From: Clostridia bacterium | Lineage (GTDB): Bacteria; Bacillota; Clostridia; Oscillospirales; Acutalibacteraceae | DNA length: 64,000 nucleotides | Direction of reading: 5' to 3' | NCBI GenBank assembly: GCA_017430535.1 | Contig: JAFRMR010000013.1 | Span: forward strand, 305,806 to 369,805 | Shown here: piece after piece, positions 36,511 to 46,665 of the stretch | Layout of the letters: every line of letters begins with the position of its first letter | Position numbering within the stretch: position 1 is the stretch's first letter | The notes under the pieces: model-generated | What the model was told of the DNA's origin: nothing | The model's input: only the letters and a program-made list of their open reading frames with translations | Database searches by the model: none | Translations under genes and position numbers: made by a program

Positions 36511-36930
36511 TTGCCTACCTTTAATCAGCTTGTTCGTAACGGCAGACAGACACTTGAAAGAAAGCCCAAGGCACCTGCTCTTTTAAAGGGACTGAACTCC
36601 AAGAAGAATATTCTTACAGATCAGAATTCCCCTCAGAAGCGCGGCGTTTGCACCGCTGTTAAAACTGCTACCCCCAAAAAGCCCAACTCTGCACTTCGTA
36701 AAATCGCCAGAGTTCGTCTTACCAACGGCATTGAGGTATCAGCTTATATCCCCGGTGTAGGCCACAACCTTCAGGAGCACTCCGTTGTTCTTATTCGCGG
36801 CGGTCGTGTTAAGGATCTTCCCGGTGTGCGTTACCACATAATCCGCGGTACCCTTGATACTCAGGGTGTTAACGGCAGAATGCAGGCCCGCTCAAAGTAC
36901 GGTGCAAAGCGTCCCAAAGTTAAGAAGTAA
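36511..36930 (+). CDS. rpsL: 30S ribosomal protein S12
   Basis: A 139-residue S12, part of the decoding site. The start is a TTG (36511) behind AAAGGAGAG, giving M-P-T-F-N-Q. Conserved blocks are [21 protein letters not shown] and [27 protein letters not shown]. Lysines at the streptomycin-resistance positions (TPKKPN) are wild type. Firmicutes usually have an L7Ae-like ribosomal protein gene between rpoC and rpsL; here there is only 124 bases of leader. Confidence 0.97.
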   Translation: MPTFNQLVRNGRQTLERKPKAPALLKGLNSKKNILTDQNSPQKRGVCTAVKTATPKKPNSALRKIARVRLTNGIEVSAYIPGVGHNLQEHSVVLIRGGRVKDLPGVRYHIIRGTLDTQGVNGRMQARSKYGAKRPKVKK

Positions 36931-36979
36931 TACCGCAGTTCAATCCTGACAAATAATCTTGCAGGCTGAATTTATTCAA

Positions 36980-37018
36980 CCAATGCAGTACATATATAAT
37001 GTAATGTCTCTGCATTGG
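36980..37018 (+). promoter_or_regulatory. Inverted repeat enclosing a -10 box upstream of rpsG
   Basis: CCAATGCAG (36980-36988) and CTGCATTGG (37010-37018) are a perfect 9-bp inverted repeat around a 21-base centre that contains TATAAT (36995-37000). No good -35 is seen at 16-18 bases. It may be an RNA hairpin between rpsL and rpsG or a DNA site over a weak promoter. Confidence 0.4.
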
Positions 37019-37079
37019 CGCCACGAGAATTTGTCACTCGAGTACCTATGATATCATTATTATGAAGGAGGGAAGCGTT

Positions 37080-37550
37080 GTGCCAAGAAGAGGCAATATA
37101 GCCAAACGTGAAGTTCTGGCTGATCCGCTTTACAACTCAATCCTTGTTACCCGTCTTATCAACAACATAATGCTTGACGGTAAGAAGGGCGTAGCTCAGA
37201 AGATCGTTTACGATGCTTTTGACATTATCAGAGAAAAAACAGGCAAAGAGCCCCTTGAGGTTTTTGAAGAGGCCATGGAAAATGTAATGCCCGTTCTCGA
37301 AGTCAAGGCCCGCCGTGTAGGCGGCGCAACCTACCAGGTTCCCATGGAGGTTCGCCCCGCAAGAAGGCAGACTTTAGGTCTTCGCTGGATTACATCTTAT
37401 GCCAGAGCCCGTTCCGAAAGAACCATGAAGGAAAGGCTTGCCAACGAAATTATGGACGCCGTTAATCAGACCGGCGGTTCATTCAAGAAGCGTGAAGATA
37501 CTCACAAGATGGCAGAGTCCAACAAGGCCTTTGCACACTTCAGGTGGTAA
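37080..37550 (+). CDS. rpsG: 30S ribosomal protein S7
   Basis: A 156-residue S7, the primary binder of the 3' domain of 16S rRNA. The start was set at GTG 37080 because the protein then begins [12 protein letters not shown] (read as M-P-R-R-G), has the family's usual length of 156, and AGGAGG lies about nine bases upstream. The ATG at 37062 would place this site inside the coding region. Conserved [24 protein letters not shown] and [20 protein letters not shown] are present. Confidence 0.96.
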   Translation: MPRRGNIAKREVLADPLYNSILVTRLINNIMLDGKKGVAQKIVYDAFDIIREKTGKEPLEVFEEAMENVMPVLEVKARRVGGATYQVPMEVRPARRQTLGLRWITSYARARSERTMKERLANEIMDAVNQTGGSFKKREDTHKMAESNKAFAHFRW

Positions 37551-37605
37551 TTTTCACCCCGTTCACTTTTTACTTTTTATGTGACAGCAGAAATCGGAGG
37601 TTGTT

Positions 37606-39672
37606 ATGCCAAGACAGGTTTCACTTGAAATGACAAGAAACATTGGTATTATGGCGCATATAGATGCGGGTAAGACCACTACAACTGAGCGTATTCTGTT
37701 CTATACGGGAAAAACTCATAAAATAGGTGAAACTCACGACGGTGCTGCTACCATGGACTTCATGGAGCAGGAGCAGGAGAGGGGAATTACCATCACCTCT
37801 GCGGCAACCACCTGTTTCTGGAAGAATCACCGTATAAACATCATCGACACCCCCGGCCACGTGGATTTCACCGTTGAGGTTGAGCGCTCTCTCAGAGTGC
37901 TTGACGGTTCGGTTACCGTGCTTTGCGCCAAGGGCGGTGTTGAGCCTCAGAGCGAAACCGTATGGAGGCAGGCCGATAAATATCACGTTCCCAGAATGGT
38001 TTATATCAATAAGATGGACATTATGGGCGCCGATTTTTATAAGGTTCTGGATATGATGAAGGACCGGCTCAAATGCAATGCCGTCCCCATCCAGCTCCCC
38101 ATCGGTTCCGAGGCGGATTTTGAGGGAATAATCGACCTTGTTACAATGAAGGCTTACTACTATCTTGACGATATGGGTAAGGAGATTGAGGTCAGGGATA
38201 TTCCCGCAGATATGCTCGAGTCCGCCAAAACTTACCGCGAAGAGATGCTTGAGCACGTTGCCGAACAGGATGACGCCCTGCTTGAAAAGTATTTCAACGG
38301 CGAAGAGCTTACCATTGAAGAAATAAAGGCCTGCATCAGGAAGTCCACAATAGCAAATGAAATGGTTCCCGTATGCTGCGGTACCTCTTACCGTAACAAG
38401 GGCGTTCAGCTCCTGCTTGACGCAGTGGTGGATTACATGCCTTCACCCCTTGATGTTCCCGCCATCACCGGCGTGAACCCCAAGAATGACCGTGAGGAAG
38501 TCAGGCATTCGTCCGATTCCGAGCCCTTCTCGGCTCTGGCATTCAAAATCACCACAGACCAGTTTGTGGGCAAGCTTTGTTTCTTCCGTGTTTACTCCGG
38601 CACCATCCAGGCCGGCAGCAGCGTATATAACTCAACCAAAGGTGTAAACGAAAGAATCGGCAGAATTCTTCAGATGCACGCCAACCACAGAGAAGATATT
38701 GAGTGCTGCTATGCAGGCGATATAGCCGCCTGTGTTGGAGTCAAGCAGACCACCACCGGTGATACCCTGTGCGATTCCAGGCACCCCATTATCCTTGAAT
38801 CTATGGAATTCCCCGAGCCGGTTATCAGGGTTGCAATAGAGCCCAAAACCAAGGCCGGTCAGGAAAAGATGAGCATTGCCCTTGCAAAGCTCGCTGAGGA
38901 AGACCCCACTTTCAAGTGCTACACCGATGAAGAAACAGGCCAGACCATCATCGCAGGTATGGGCGAGCTTCACCTTGAAATAATCGTTGACAGAATGCTC
39001 CGCGAATTTCATGTTGAAGCAAACGTGGGCCAGCCCCAGGTTGCCTTCCGCGAAACCATCACAAAGCCGGCGGATTCGGATACCAAGTATTCCCGTCAGT
39101 CCGGCGGTAAAGGTCAGTACGGCCATGTTAAAATCAAAATTGAGCCCAACCCGGAAAAGGGTTTCGAGTTTATCAACAATATTGTGGGCGGTGCAATCCC
39201 CAAGGATTATTTCAACGCCATCGAGGCCGGTATCAAAGGGGCTATGCTTTCGGGCACCCTGGCCGGTTACAATGTTGTGGATGTAAAGGTCACCCTTTAT
39301 GACGGCTCTTATCACGAGGTTGACTCTTCCGAAATGGCCTTCAAGATTGCCGCGTCAATGGCTTTCAAGGATGCTATGAAGAAAGCGGCCCCCGTGCTTA
39401 TGGAGCCCATTATGAAAACCTCCGTTATCGTTCCCGATGAATATATCGGCGATGTTATAGGCGATTTGAATTCACGCCGCGGCATGATTCAGGGCCAGGA
39501 GGTAAGGTCCGGAGCCACTCAGATTGATGCTTTTGTTCCTCTTTCAAATATGTTCGGTTACGCTACCGCCCTTCGTTCCAGAACCCAGGGCAGAGGCCAG
39601 TATGTTATGGAGCCCAGCCACTACAGCGAGGTACCCAAAAACATAGCCGAAAAGATTGTGAATGAGAAATAA
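37606..39672 (+). CDS. fusA: Elongation factor G
   Basis: A 688-residue translational GTPase that drives translocation. The G motifs are complete: [13 protein letters not shown] (G1), the [10 protein letters not shown] effector region, DTPGHVDF (G3) and [10 protein letters not shown] (G4). The C-terminal half has the EF-G domain IV signature ([17 protein letters not shown]). ATG follows GGAGGTT. Length matches the family. It sits 55 bases after rpsG in the usual str operon order. Confidence 0.98.
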   Translation: MPRQVSLEMTRNIGIMAHIDAGKTTTTERILFYTGKTHKIGETHDGAATMDFMEQEQERGITITSAATTCFWKNHRINIIDTPGHVDFTVEVERSLRVLDGSVTVLCAKGGVEPQSETVWRQADKYHVPRMVYINKMDIMGADFYKVLDMMKDRLKCNAVPIQLPIGSEADFEGIIDLVTMKAYYYLDDMGKEIEVRDIPADMLESAKTYREEMLEHVAEQDDALLEKYFNGEELTIEEIKACIRKSTIANEMVPVCCGTSYRNKGVQLLLDAVVDYMPSPLDVPAITGVNPKNDREEVRHSSDSEPFSALAFKITTDQFVGKLCFFRVYSGTIQAGSSVYNSTKGVNERIGRILQMHANHREDIECCYAGDIAACVGVKQTTTGDTLCDSRHPIILESMEFPEPVIRVAIEPKTKAGQEKMSIALAKLAEEDPTFKCYTDEETGQTIIAGMGELHLEIIVDRMLREFHVEANVGQPQVAFRETITKPADSDTKYSRQSGGKGQYGHVKIKIEPNPEKGFEFINNIVGGAIPKDYFNAIEAGIKGAMLSGTLAGYNVVDVKVTLYDGSYHEVDSSEMAFKIAASMAFKDAMKKAAPVLMEPIMKTSVIVPDEYIGDVIGDLNSRRGMIQGQEVRSGATQIDAFVPLSNMFGYATALRSRTQGRGQYVMEPSHYSEVPKNIAEKIVNEK

Positions 39673-39704
39673 GCAATTAAATTTCAAAAAAAGCTAAAAA
39701 AAGC

Positions 39705-39733
39705 TTGAATTTTAAAGCTTTTACTGTTAAAAT
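39705..39733 (+). promoter_or_regulatory. Promoter of tuf within the fusA-tuf gap
   Basis: TTGAAT (39705-39710), 17-base spacer, TAAAAT (39728-39733). The -35 lies in a palindromic AAAAGCTT...AAGCTTTT segment, and a GCATGC-TTGT-GCATGC hairpin follows. This gives tuf a separate source of transcripts. Confidence 0.55.
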
Positions 39734-39802
39734 GAGAGCATGCTTGTGCATGCGGACAAGATTTTTATTTACTTAAGAATTTATTAAGGGAGGATAATCT
39801 CT

Positions 39803-41002
39803 ATGGCAAAAGAAAAATTTAACCGTAGTAAGCCCCATGTAAACATCGGTACCATCGGTCACGTTGACCATGGTAAAACCACTCTTACCGCTGCTATCAC
39901 CAAGACCCTTGCTATGAAGGGCGGCGCAGCATTCGTTGACTATGCAAACATCGATAAGGCTCCCGAAGAGAGAGAGCGTGGTATCACCATTAACACCGCT
40001 CACGTTGAGTATGAGACCGAAGCCCGTCACTATGCTCACGTTGACTGCCCGGGCCATGCCGACTATATCAAAAACATGATTACCGGTGCTGCTCAGATGG
40101 ACGGTTCCATTCTTGTTATCGCTGCTACCGACGGCCCCATGGCTCAGACCAAGGAGCACCTTCTCCTTGCCCGTCAGGTTGGCGTTCCCAAGATCATCGT
40201 TTTCCTTAACAAAGTTGACCAGGTAGACGATCCCGAACTCCTCGAGCTCGTTGAAATGGAAGTCAGAGAAACCCTCGCTGAGTACGGTTTCGATGAGGAT
40301 GCTCCCATCATCAAGGGTTCCGCTCTTAAGGCTCTTGAATATGATGGCGGCGACGTTAACGCTCCCGAAATCGCTTGCATCTGGGAACTCATGGATGCTG
40401 TTGATAACTACATCCCCACTCCCGAGCGTAAAGCTGACCTTCCCTTCCTTATGCCTGTTGAAGACGTATTCACCATCACCGGCCGCGGCACCGTTGCCAC
40501 CGGCAGAGTTGAGCGTGGACAGCTTAAGACCGGCGAAGAAGTTGAAATCGTTGGCCTTATGGATGAGAAGAAAAAGACCGTTGTTACCGGTATCGAAATG
40601 TTCAGAAAGATTCTTGATTACGCAGAAGCAGGCGACAATATCGGCGCTCTTCTTCGTGGTATTCAGAGAACTGAAATTGAACGCGGCCAGGTTCTTTCCA
40701 AGCCCGGTTCAATTCATCCCCACACCAAGTTCACCGGCCAGGTTTACGTTCTGACCAAGGAAGAGGGCGGCCGTCATACTCCCTTCTTCAATAACTATCG
40801 TCCTCAGTTCTATTTCAGAACCACCGACGTTACCGGTGTTATCACCCTTCCCGAAGGCACTGAAATGTGCATGCCCGGCGATAACGTTGATATGAACGTT
40901 GAGCTTATCACCCCCATCGCTATCGAAAAGGGTCTTCGTTTCGCTATCCGTGAAGGCGGCAGAACCGTTGGTTCAGGCGTTGTTATCGATATCGAAGAAT
41001 AA
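39803..41002 (+). CDS. tuf: Elongation factor Tu
   Basis: A 399-residue GTPase that brings aminoacyl-tRNA to the ribosome. The G motifs are [50 protein letters not shown] and [10 protein letters not shown], and the SALKALE (G5) segment is normal. The codon choice is noticeably tidier than in neighbours, as expected for a highly expressed gene. Only this tuf copy is seen in the window. A strong terminator follows. Confidence 0.99.
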   Translation: MAKEKFNRSKPHVNIGTIGHVDHGKTTLTAAITKTLAMKGGAAFVDYANIDKAPEERERGITINTAHVEYETEARHYAHVDCPGHADYIKNMITGAAQMDGSILVIAATDGPMAQTKEHLLLARQVGVPKIIVFLNKVDQVDDPELLELVEMEVRETLAEYGFDEDAPIIKGSALKALEYDGGDVNAPEIACIWELMDAVDNYIPTPERKADLPFLMPVEDVFTITGRGTVATGRVERGQLKTGEEVEIVGLMDEKKKTVVTGIEMFRKILDYAEAGDNIGALLRGIQRTEIERGQVLSKPGSIHPHTKFTGQVYVLTKEEGGRHTPFFNNYRPQFYFRTTDVTGVITLPEGTEMCMPGDNVDMNVELITPIAIEKGLRFAIREGGRTVGSGVVIDIEE

Positions 41003-41018
41003 TTAAATTTTACACAAA

Positions 41019-41050
41019 AAGGCACCCGCTCATCTGAGCGGGTGTTTTTA
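41019..41050 (+). terminator. Intrinsic terminator of tuf
   Basis: CACCCGCTCA / TGAGCGGGTG with a TC turn (41023-41044), then TTTTTA. It ends the RNA polymerase/str gene block. Confidence 0.9.
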
Positions 41051-41068
41051 TTATTGTATATGATTATT

Positions 41069-41944
41069 TCAGGAGTTATAGTATCTTACTATATCGCTGT
41101 AAACCGAGGCCTTGTCAAGCTCGTTAATTATTTCGTGCTTCATCCCGGGGTATGTAATGGTCTGCACATGTATATAGCCCACCTTGTTCAGGGCTTTCAC
41201 CGTGCGGTGCAGCCCTTTGTAAGTCCCCCTGAATACATCCTTTTCGCCGTTTGCGGTAAGTATGCGCAGCTCCTTGTTTTTGCAGCTGAATTTCTTGTAT
41301 TTTGTCAAGTTCGCTTCCGCCGCCGCTATGGCGTTTATTGCCCCGTTTGTGTAGTTGCAGTTCTGCACCAGCGGGTCGTTATGGTATTCCCTCATGGTGT
41401 AGGGGTTGCCGCATACCCAGCTGTCCGGCCCGGAGTTCACCATCCTTGCAATCAGGCCCTTTAAGGTGTTTGTGCCGTGGGTTCTTTTTGCAAGGGCCGT
41501 AATGCCCCTTGCTATGCCTGCCGTGTGCATGGGCAGCACCGTGCCCGTCATCACCAGTTTTTCAATTTCATCATCATAATTCTGCAGGTACATTCTGGCA
41601 ATTATTGAGCCGAAGGAATGGCCGAAAAGGTAAAGCTCCCTGCCCGGGTACATCTGCTTTATATATAAGGATATTTCGTGCTGGTCCTCAACTATCCTTT
41701 CGGCGCTCTCAAAATGGCCCAGGAAGTATTTTTCGTTCACGGATTTTCCGTGGCCCCTGTTATCTGAGGTTATTACCGCATAGCCCATTTCCTGCAGAAA
41801 ACCGCAAAAGTGGTAATACCTGCCCTTGTGCTCCTTTGCCCCGTGAATAACCTGAATAAGCGCCTTGGGGTTCTCGTTTTCAAACAGGGCGCAGGAAAGT
41901 TCAAATCCGTCCGACGCTTTAAGGGTAAATTCTTTCATATTCAT
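41069..41944 (-). CDS. Alpha/beta-hydrolase, monoacylglycerol-lipase/lysophospholipase type
   Basis: A 291-residue soluble serine hydrolase of the Hydrolase_4 group. It shows VIHGAKEHKGRY (the HG oxyanion region, with Ala where Met is common), the SDNRGHGKS block, the nucleophile elbow LFGHSFGSIIARMYL, and a C-terminal catalytic His in TYPGMKHEIINE. Such enzymes release fatty acids from monoacylglycerols or lysophospholipids. It is adjacent to, but separated by a terminator from, the acyl-CoA synthetase, so both may handle fatty acids. No signal peptide is seen. Confidence 0.85.
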   Translation of the reverse strand: MNMKEFTLKASDGFELSCALFENENPKALIQVIHGAKEHKGRYYHFCGFLQEMGYAVITSDNRGHGKSVNEKYFLGHFESAERIVEDQHEISLYIKQMYPGRELYLFGHSFGSIIARMYLQNYDDEIEKLVMTGTVLPMHTAGIARGITALAKRTHGTNTLKGLIARMVNSGPDSWVCGNPYTMREYHNDPLVQNCNYTNGAINAIAAAEANLTKYKKFSCKNKELRILTANGEKDVFRGTYKGLHRTVKALNKVGYIHVQTITYPGMKHEIINELDKASVYSDIVRYYNS

Positions 41945-42010
41945 CCCTCCGCTTGTTATAAAATAATTTTAACACAGGGAGTGTGAAAAATAAAGTAATA
42001 TTTTTGTCTG

Positions 42011-42034
42011 AAAAAAAACGGGCCGCGGCCCGTT
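42011..42034 (-). terminator. Intrinsic terminator of the acyl-CoA synthetase gene
   Basis: AACGGGCC-GC-GGCCCGTT is a near-perfect palindrome, followed on the minus strand by T8. Confidence 0.85.
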
Positions 42035-42040
42035 TCAGGT

Positions 42041-43738
42041 TTATTTATTCTTTTCTTTTGATTTTTTTGGCTTGCGGGATGTTCTGGCGGAGTTTCTCTT
42101 TATCTTGTTGGATGAAGTTTTTTCAAATTCCTCATCCCTTATTTCAACCCTGCTTATCTGCTTGTATACAGGCAGATTCCGGCAGGCTTTCTTAATTGCC
42201 TTCATTACCTCTGCGGAGGTCTTAACTTCGTTCAGGTAAACCTCGGCTACCAGTGAATCCTCTTCACCGTATTCGTTGAAGTCGCCGTTTACAACAACCT
42301 CGCTTATGTAGTCAATACCCTGTATGTAGCTCTCAATCTCTTCGGGGTAAATATTCTTGCCGTTGTTGAGCACTATTATATTCTTCTTCCTGCCGGATAT
42401 AACAATCTGGCCCCTCTTGTTCACATAGCCGTAGTCACCGGTGCGGAACCAGCCGTCTTCAAGCACCTTGGCGGTCTCCTCCGGCTGCTTGTAGTAGCCC
42501 AGCATAACCACATCGCCTTTAACGCATATTTCGCCTATGCCTTCGCTGTTGGGCTCGTCAATCTTAACCCGCAGGCAGGGCAGGGGGAAGCCCACCGTGG
42601 CCGGGTCGTTGAAATAATCCGGGCAGTTTACGCTTACAAGGGGCGAGCACTCCGTAATGCCGTAGCCGTTCAGGCAGGTAATGCCTATGTTGTTAAAAAA
42701 TTCGCCTATTTCGCTTCTTAAGGGCGCGCCGCCGCATATAATCAGCTTAAGGTTTCCGCCCATCATTTCGTGAATTGCTTTAAAGGCCTCTGCCCTTATA
42801 TCTATGCCGACTTTCAGCATCTTTTTGCTCTTGTTTATCAGCTTTGCAAGCTCTTCACCCATGCCTTTTTCCTCAAAGGAGCGCATAATTCTGTTATACA
42901 TAATCTCCATGATTGCGGGCACAACAAATATGTAATCCGGTCTGTAAAGGTGCATGTTGCGCAGCACGGAAGTCATGCTGTCATTTATGCAAAGGGTGGA
43001 GTGGTTGTGGAATGCGGCAAATATGCCCGTAACCGCCTCGTAAGTATGGTGCCAGGGCAGCACCGAAAGGCAGCATTCCCCTGTATGTGTAAGCTGAAGG
43101 CCGTAATAAACATCGCTTATCAGGTTCTTTTCGCTGAGCATAACGCCCTTTGAGGCTCCAGTGGTTCCGGAGGTGTAAACAATCATCTTAAGGCTGTTTA
43201 CTCTGTCCGGGTGGTGCAGGTAGTCCGCGGTGCTCATCTTTCTGCCGGCTTCAAGGGCTTTGTCAAAGGAATAAAAAATGCCGTCATCCTTTTCCCTGTC
43301 AAAGCAGATAACCGCCTTTATGCCCGGCAACTTTTCAATATTGGCTTTTATTATTTCCTCTTCTTTGCCTGTGCAGAAAACCGCCTGAGCCATGCAGTCA
43401 TTCAGCAGGTAAATCATATCGTTTTCCGGCAGCTCTTTATCAAGGGGCACAAACACACCCTTGCTTCTGAGCATTGTGAAATAGGTCAGAATCCACTTGA
43501 AGCTGTTTTTGCCCACACAGCTCACGGTTTTGTCATCCAGCTCCAGGCTGTTGAGGAAGGCGCCCAATGCCGCAATTTTGCCTGCAAAGGCGGCGTAGGT
43601 AACCTCTTCAACTTCACTGCCGTTTTTGTATTTATACGCAATTTTATCGCCGGCTTCGTAAACAGCCAGCTCAATCATTTCCCTTATTGAAGTAATCTTT
43701 TCAACATCTGTTCTGAGATATTCTTTGTTTCTTGCCAT
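42041..43738 (-). CDS. AMP-forming acyl-CoA synthetase (long-chain fatty acid ligase type)
   Basis: A 565-residue ANL-family adenylating enzyme that activates a carboxylic acid with ATP and CoA. The signature loop is MIVYTSGTTGASKGVMLSEKN (within residues 190-215). NGYGITECSP and GWFRTGDYGYVNKRGQIVISGRKKNIIVLNNGKNIYPEEIE follow, with the catalytic lysine expected near the poorly conserved basic C terminus. A Lys/Arg-rich tail (RTSRKPKKSKEKNK) is unusual. The start at 43738 has GGGAG six bases upstream; an upstream ATG adds ten residues. Long-chain fatty acids fit best, but other acids are possible. Confidence 0.87.
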   Translation of the reverse strand: MARNKEYLRTDVEKITSIREMIELAVYEAGDKIAYKYKNGSEVEEVTYAAFAGKIAALGAFLNSLELDDKTVSCVGKNSFKWILTYFTMLRSKGVFVPLDKELPENDMIYLLNDCMAQAVFCTGKEEEIIKANIEKLPGIKAVICFDREKDDGIFYSFDKALEAGRKMSTADYLHHPDRVNSLKMIVYTSGTTGASKGVMLSEKNLISDVYYGLQLTHTGECCLSVLPWHHTYEAVTGIFAAFHNHSTLCINDSMTSVLRNMHLYRPDYIFVVPAIMEIMYNRIMRSFEEKGMGEELAKLINKSKKMLKVGIDIRAEAFKAIHEMMGGNLKLIICGGAPLRSEIGEFFNNIGITCLNGYGITECSPLVSVNCPDYFNDPATVGFPLPCLRVKIDEPNSEGIGEICVKGDVVMLGYYKQPEETAKVLEDGWFRTGDYGYVNKRGQIVISGRKKNIIVLNNGKNIYPEEIESYIQGIDYISEVVVNGDFNEYGEEDSLVAEVYLNEVKTSAEVMKAIKKACRNLPVYKQISRVEIRDEEFEKTSSNKIKRNSARTSRKPKKSKEKNK

Positions 43739-43835
43739 AATTATCTCCCGTTTTTTAAAGGTCGCCATATTTTATTATATAGCAGCCTCCCGGTCAACAC
43801 ATATTTTATAAAATTCAGTCAGATTTAAAAATTGC

Positions 43836-43867
43836 ATAAAAAATCTGCAGGGCAAAACCCCTGCAGA
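43836..43867 (-). terminator. Intrinsic terminator of the thiN operon
   Basis: TCTGCAGGG (43844-43852) / CCCTGCAGA (43859-43867), followed on the minus strand by a run of T residues (A6 at 43836-43843 on the plus strand). Confidence 0.8.
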
Positions 43868-43884
43868 CAGTGATATAACATAAT

Positions 43885-43930
43885 CGGAGCCCTGCGACCC
43901 TTAATTGCGCATTGCGAATTGCGCATTGAA
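43885..43930. repeat. CGGAGC-box plus AATTGCGCATTG tandem repeat
   Basis: CGGAGCCCTGCGACCC (43885-43900) matches 52845-52860 at 14 of 16 bases. It is followed by two copies of AATTGCGCATTG (43903, 43917). It lies between a terminator and a minus-strand stop codon, as does the second copy. Confidence 0.5.
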
Positions 43931-43931
43931 T

Positions 43932-44552
43932 TCACCTGTCTTTCACCAGCAGCAGCGAGCCCTCTTTAACGGTAATCTCCGCCCTTTTTCCGGGCAGCAC
44001 CTCGTTGCTGAAGCCGTACTGGTAGCCGGGCTTTATTTCCCCGTCCGTCAAGGGGAATTTTGCGTTTTCAATGGTTATCCCTCTTGCGGTACCCGCAATA
44101 TTCACAAGGGAAAAATAGGGGTAGCTGTCATCCACATAAACCTTTTCGCTACCGGCAATTTCCATTTCGGAAAAGTCGTTAATCATCACGGCTTTTTTAT
44201 TTCTTTCATAGAGGAAATAAAGCAGGTAAATGTTTGCAAGGGTGTGGTCCGCCCTTGCGCCCACGCCGCCTGTGATAAGGAAATATTCAAACCCTCTTCT
44301 TATGCCCTCTTTTGCGGCAAAGTAGGTATCCGTATCATCCTTTTCACGGGGCAGGGTAATTGTTTCAATATCCGTTTCCGGCTTTTCGTGTGAGTCAAAA
44401 TCACCCACAATAAGGTCCGGCGTAATTCCCAGCCCTTCGGCGTGGTCAAGGCCGCAGTCACAGCAGATGTAAAAATCATCTGCCCTTAAATATTCTTTTA
44501 TTTTTTCATAATCGGCTATGGGAGCGCCGCCTATGATAACGCATCTTTTCAT
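43932..44552 (-). CDS. thiN: Thiamine diphosphokinase
   Basis: A 206-residue kinase that makes thiamine diphosphate from thiamine and ATP. The family pattern is clear: CVIIGGAPIADY at the N terminus, DFYICCDCGLDHAEGLGITPDLIVGDFDS (catalytic Asp residues, 25-55), LPREKDDTDTYFAAKE and ITGGVGARADHTLANI. The C-terminal half forms the thiamine-binding beta sandwich. It is four bases after the HAD phosphatase gene, suggesting one transcript. No TPP riboswitch could be recognised upstream. Confidence 0.93.
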   Translation of the reverse strand: MKRCVIIGGAPIADYEKIKEYLRADDFYICCDCGLDHAEGLGITPDLIVGDFDSHEKPETDIETITLPREKDDTDTYFAAKEGIRRGFEYFLITGGVGARADHTLANIYLLYFLYERNKKAVMINDFSEMEIAGSEKVYVDDSYPYFSLVNIAGTARGITIENAKFPLTDGEIKPGYQYGFSNEVLPGKRAEITVKEGSLLLVKDR

Positions 44553-44556
44553 TTTT

Positions 44557-45213
44557 TCACCTTATGTATTTTTCAAAGAATTCTTCCGCTCTGCCGTAAT
44601 CCTCAATGTAAAAATCGGCAATGCTTTTAAGCTTATCCTGTTCTTTTTCGGATTCATCGTAAACTGCCGCAACCCTGAAGCCGTCTTTCACGGCGGTTTC
44701 TGCGCAGTAAAGGGCATCTTCAAGCACAATAACCTCATCTTTATCAAGCCCCAGCATTTCAAGGGCAGCCCTGTAAATATCCGGCTCGTTTTTTCTTGCC
44801 CCTATATCGGCGCAGGAAATAACCTTTATAAAATACTCAAGCAGTCCGCACCGCTCAAGCCCTGCCGAAACAAGGGGAGTATCCGTGCCGGTTGCCACAA
44901 TCATTTTTATACCCGCATCCCTGAGCTTTTTGAGGAATGCCTCAGCCCCCGGCTTTGCCTGCACTTTATTCCCGTAAAAATCCTTTATTGTTCCCGCCAT
45001 TTCCGCAAGCATTTCATCGGCGGTTATTTTCAGACCGAGCCGCTTTGCCGTGTAGTCACAGGCCTCGTATGGGCTCATATATTCAATTTCGCCTATAAAA
45101 TCCGGGGTAAGATTCACGCCGTATTTTTTAAGCGTGTTGCCCATAAGCGACAGCCAGAAGTGCATTGAATCCAGCAGAGTTCCGTCTGCGTCAAATATAA
45201 TTCCCTTTATCAT
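44557..45213 (-). CDS. HAD-family phosphatase, beta-phosphoglucomutase-like
   Basis: A 219-residue HAD hydrolase. Motif I is IIFDADGTLLDSMHFW (Asp at 8 and 10 of MIKGIIFDADG). Motif II is VATGTDTPLVSAGLE, and motif III/IV is RKNEPDIYRAALEMLG plus VLEDALYCAETAVKDGF. The cap is the C1 helical type, as in beta-phosphoglucomutase and phosphatases such as YcjU and GPP. The start at 45213 has AGGTGATAAT upstream; a longer frame adds seven residues. The substrate is unknown. It is divergent from the potassium-transport genes. Confidence 0.87.
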   Translation of the reverse strand: MIKGIIFDADGTLLDSMHFWLSLMGNTLKKYGVNLTPDFIGEIEYMSPYEACDYTAKRLGLKITADEMLAEMAGTIKDFYGNKVQAKPGAEAFLKKLRDAGIKMIVATGTDTPLVSAGLERCGLLEYFIKVISCADIGARKNEPDIYRAALEMLGLDKDEVIVLEDALYCAETAVKDGFRVAAVYDESEKEQDKLKSIADFYIEDYGRAEEFFEKYIR

Positions 45214-45325
45214 ATTATCACCTGTAAAAATCATATCATATTAAGCCCTTTAATTCAATAATAAAACATTGATAACATCGGCCCGTTGTGTTATAATTTA
45301 TTAAATATATTCCGGAAGTGATTTT

Positions 45326-46654
45326 TTGAGAAAAGGAAAATTCCGGCTCTCCTCTGCAAAAATAATCGCATTGGGGTTCGCCGCTCTTATAATAACGGGC
45401 ACCGTGCTTCTTATGCTCCCCGTTTCCACTGCAGACGGGCAGGGGGCTTCCTTCATTGATGCCCTTTTCACCGCAGTTTCCGCCTCCTGCGTTACGGGCC
45501 TTGTGGTGCACGATACCGCCACCTACTGGTCCGTATTCGGCAAGCTGGTAATTATAACCCTTATTCAGATAGGCGGCATGGGCGTTGTAACCTTTGCCCT
45601 GGCAATTTTTAAGGCCTCCGGCAAAAAGATAAGCCTTAAGCAGCGCAGCGTTATGCAGGAATCCGTCTCAGGCACAGGGGTTGGTGGCATAGTCCGCCTT
45701 ACGGGCTTTATTGTTACAGGCACCTTCATTTTTGAGGCGGCAGGCGCAGCCCTCCTTGCCCCGGCTATGATAAAGGAATTCGGCGTGCTCAAAGGCATAC
45801 TTTACAGCCTGTTTCATTCGGTTTCCGCCTTCTGTAACGCCGGCTTTGACCTTATGGGTGTTAAGGGGCAGTATTCTTCCCTCACCTCATTTGCAGATAA
45901 TCATTTTGTGAATACCGCGGTTATCCTGCTTATTGTAATCGGCGGCCTCGGGTTTCTTACCTGGGATGATATCCGCACCCATAAATTCCGCGTCAAAAAG
46001 TACCGCCTTCAGAGCAAAATTTCCCTGTTTATGGCGGCTGTGCTCATTACAATACCCGCTCTGTTCTTTTTCTTTGCGGAGTTCGGCTCCCTGCCATTTA
46101 CCGAAAGGCTGCAGGCCTCTGTGTTCCAGTCCGTAACCTGCAGAACAGCCGGCTTCAATACTATGGATCTCGGCGCAATGAGCGAGAGCGGCCAGTTTAT
46201 TATGATAATGCTTATGCTTACAGGCGGTTCCCCCGGCTCCACTGCCGGCGGTATGAAAACCACCACAATTGCCGTGCTTGCCGCGGCGGCAGTTTCCGTT
46301 TTCAGGCGCAGGAGCGATCCCCACTTCTTCGGCAGAAGGGTGGATGATAATGTGGTGCGCAGGGCCGTAAGCCTGATTATGATGTATATCAGTCTGTTTG
46401 TTATCGGCGGAATCATAATCAGTATGGCAGAGAATCTGCCGCTGCTTACCTGCCTATTTGAGAGCGCCTCGGCGGTTGCCACCGTGGGCCTTACCCTCGG
46501 CATTACCCCTTCACTTTCTCTTGTGTCAAGAATTGTGCTTATTGCACTTATGTATTTCGGCAGGCTGGGCGGCCTTACCGTTGTGCTTGCCGCGGTAAAT
46601 AATAATAAAACAGCTGTTTCTAAAATGCCCCGCGCAGACCTTAATGTGGGGTGA
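45326..46654 (+). CDS. ktrB: TrkH/KtrB-family potassium channel subunit
   Basis: A 442-residue membrane protein with four repeats of a channel-like fold, mediating potassium uptake together with a regulatory RCK protein. The filter loops are visible: SASCVTGLVVHD, SVSAFCNAGFDLMG, VTCRTAGFNTMDLG and SAVATVGLTLGITP, each with the conserved central Gly. The translation start is a TTG at 45326 with GGAAGTG upstream. The gene lies 11 bases before the RCK gene, and the pair forms a KtrAB-like system. Sodium coupling is likely in this family. Confidence 0.92.
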   Translation: MRKGKFRLSSAKIIALGFAALIITGTVLLMLPVSTADGQGASFIDALFTAVSASCVTGLVVHDTATYWSVFGKLVIITLIQIGGMGVVTFALAIFKASGKKISLKQRSVMQESVSGTGVGGIVRLTGFIVTGTFIFEAAGAALLAPAMIKEFGVLKGILYSLFHSVSAFCNAGFDLMGVKGQYSSLTSFADNHFVNTAVILLIVIGGLGFLTWDDIRTHKFRVKKYRLQSKISLFMAAVLITIPALFFFFAEFGSLPFTERLQASVFQSVTCRTAGFNTMDLGAMSESGQFIMIMLMLTGGSPGSTAGGMKTTTIAVLAAAAVSVFRRRSDPHFFGRRVDDNVVRRAVSLIMMYISLFVIGGIIISMAENLPLLTCLFESASAVATVGLTLGITPSLSLVSRIVLIALMYFGRLGGLTVVLAAVNNNKTAVSKMPRADLNVG

Positions 46655-46665
46655 AAGGAGTTAAT

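Noticed and set aside
37062-37079. An ATG at 37062 as the rpsG start
   Set aside because: It would put the AGGAGG site inside the protein; the GTG at 37080 gives the standard S7 length and sequence.
43733-45325. A TPP riboswitch near thiN
   Set aside because: No CUGAGA or ACCUGA-type core was found in the upstream sequence of either gene in the pair.
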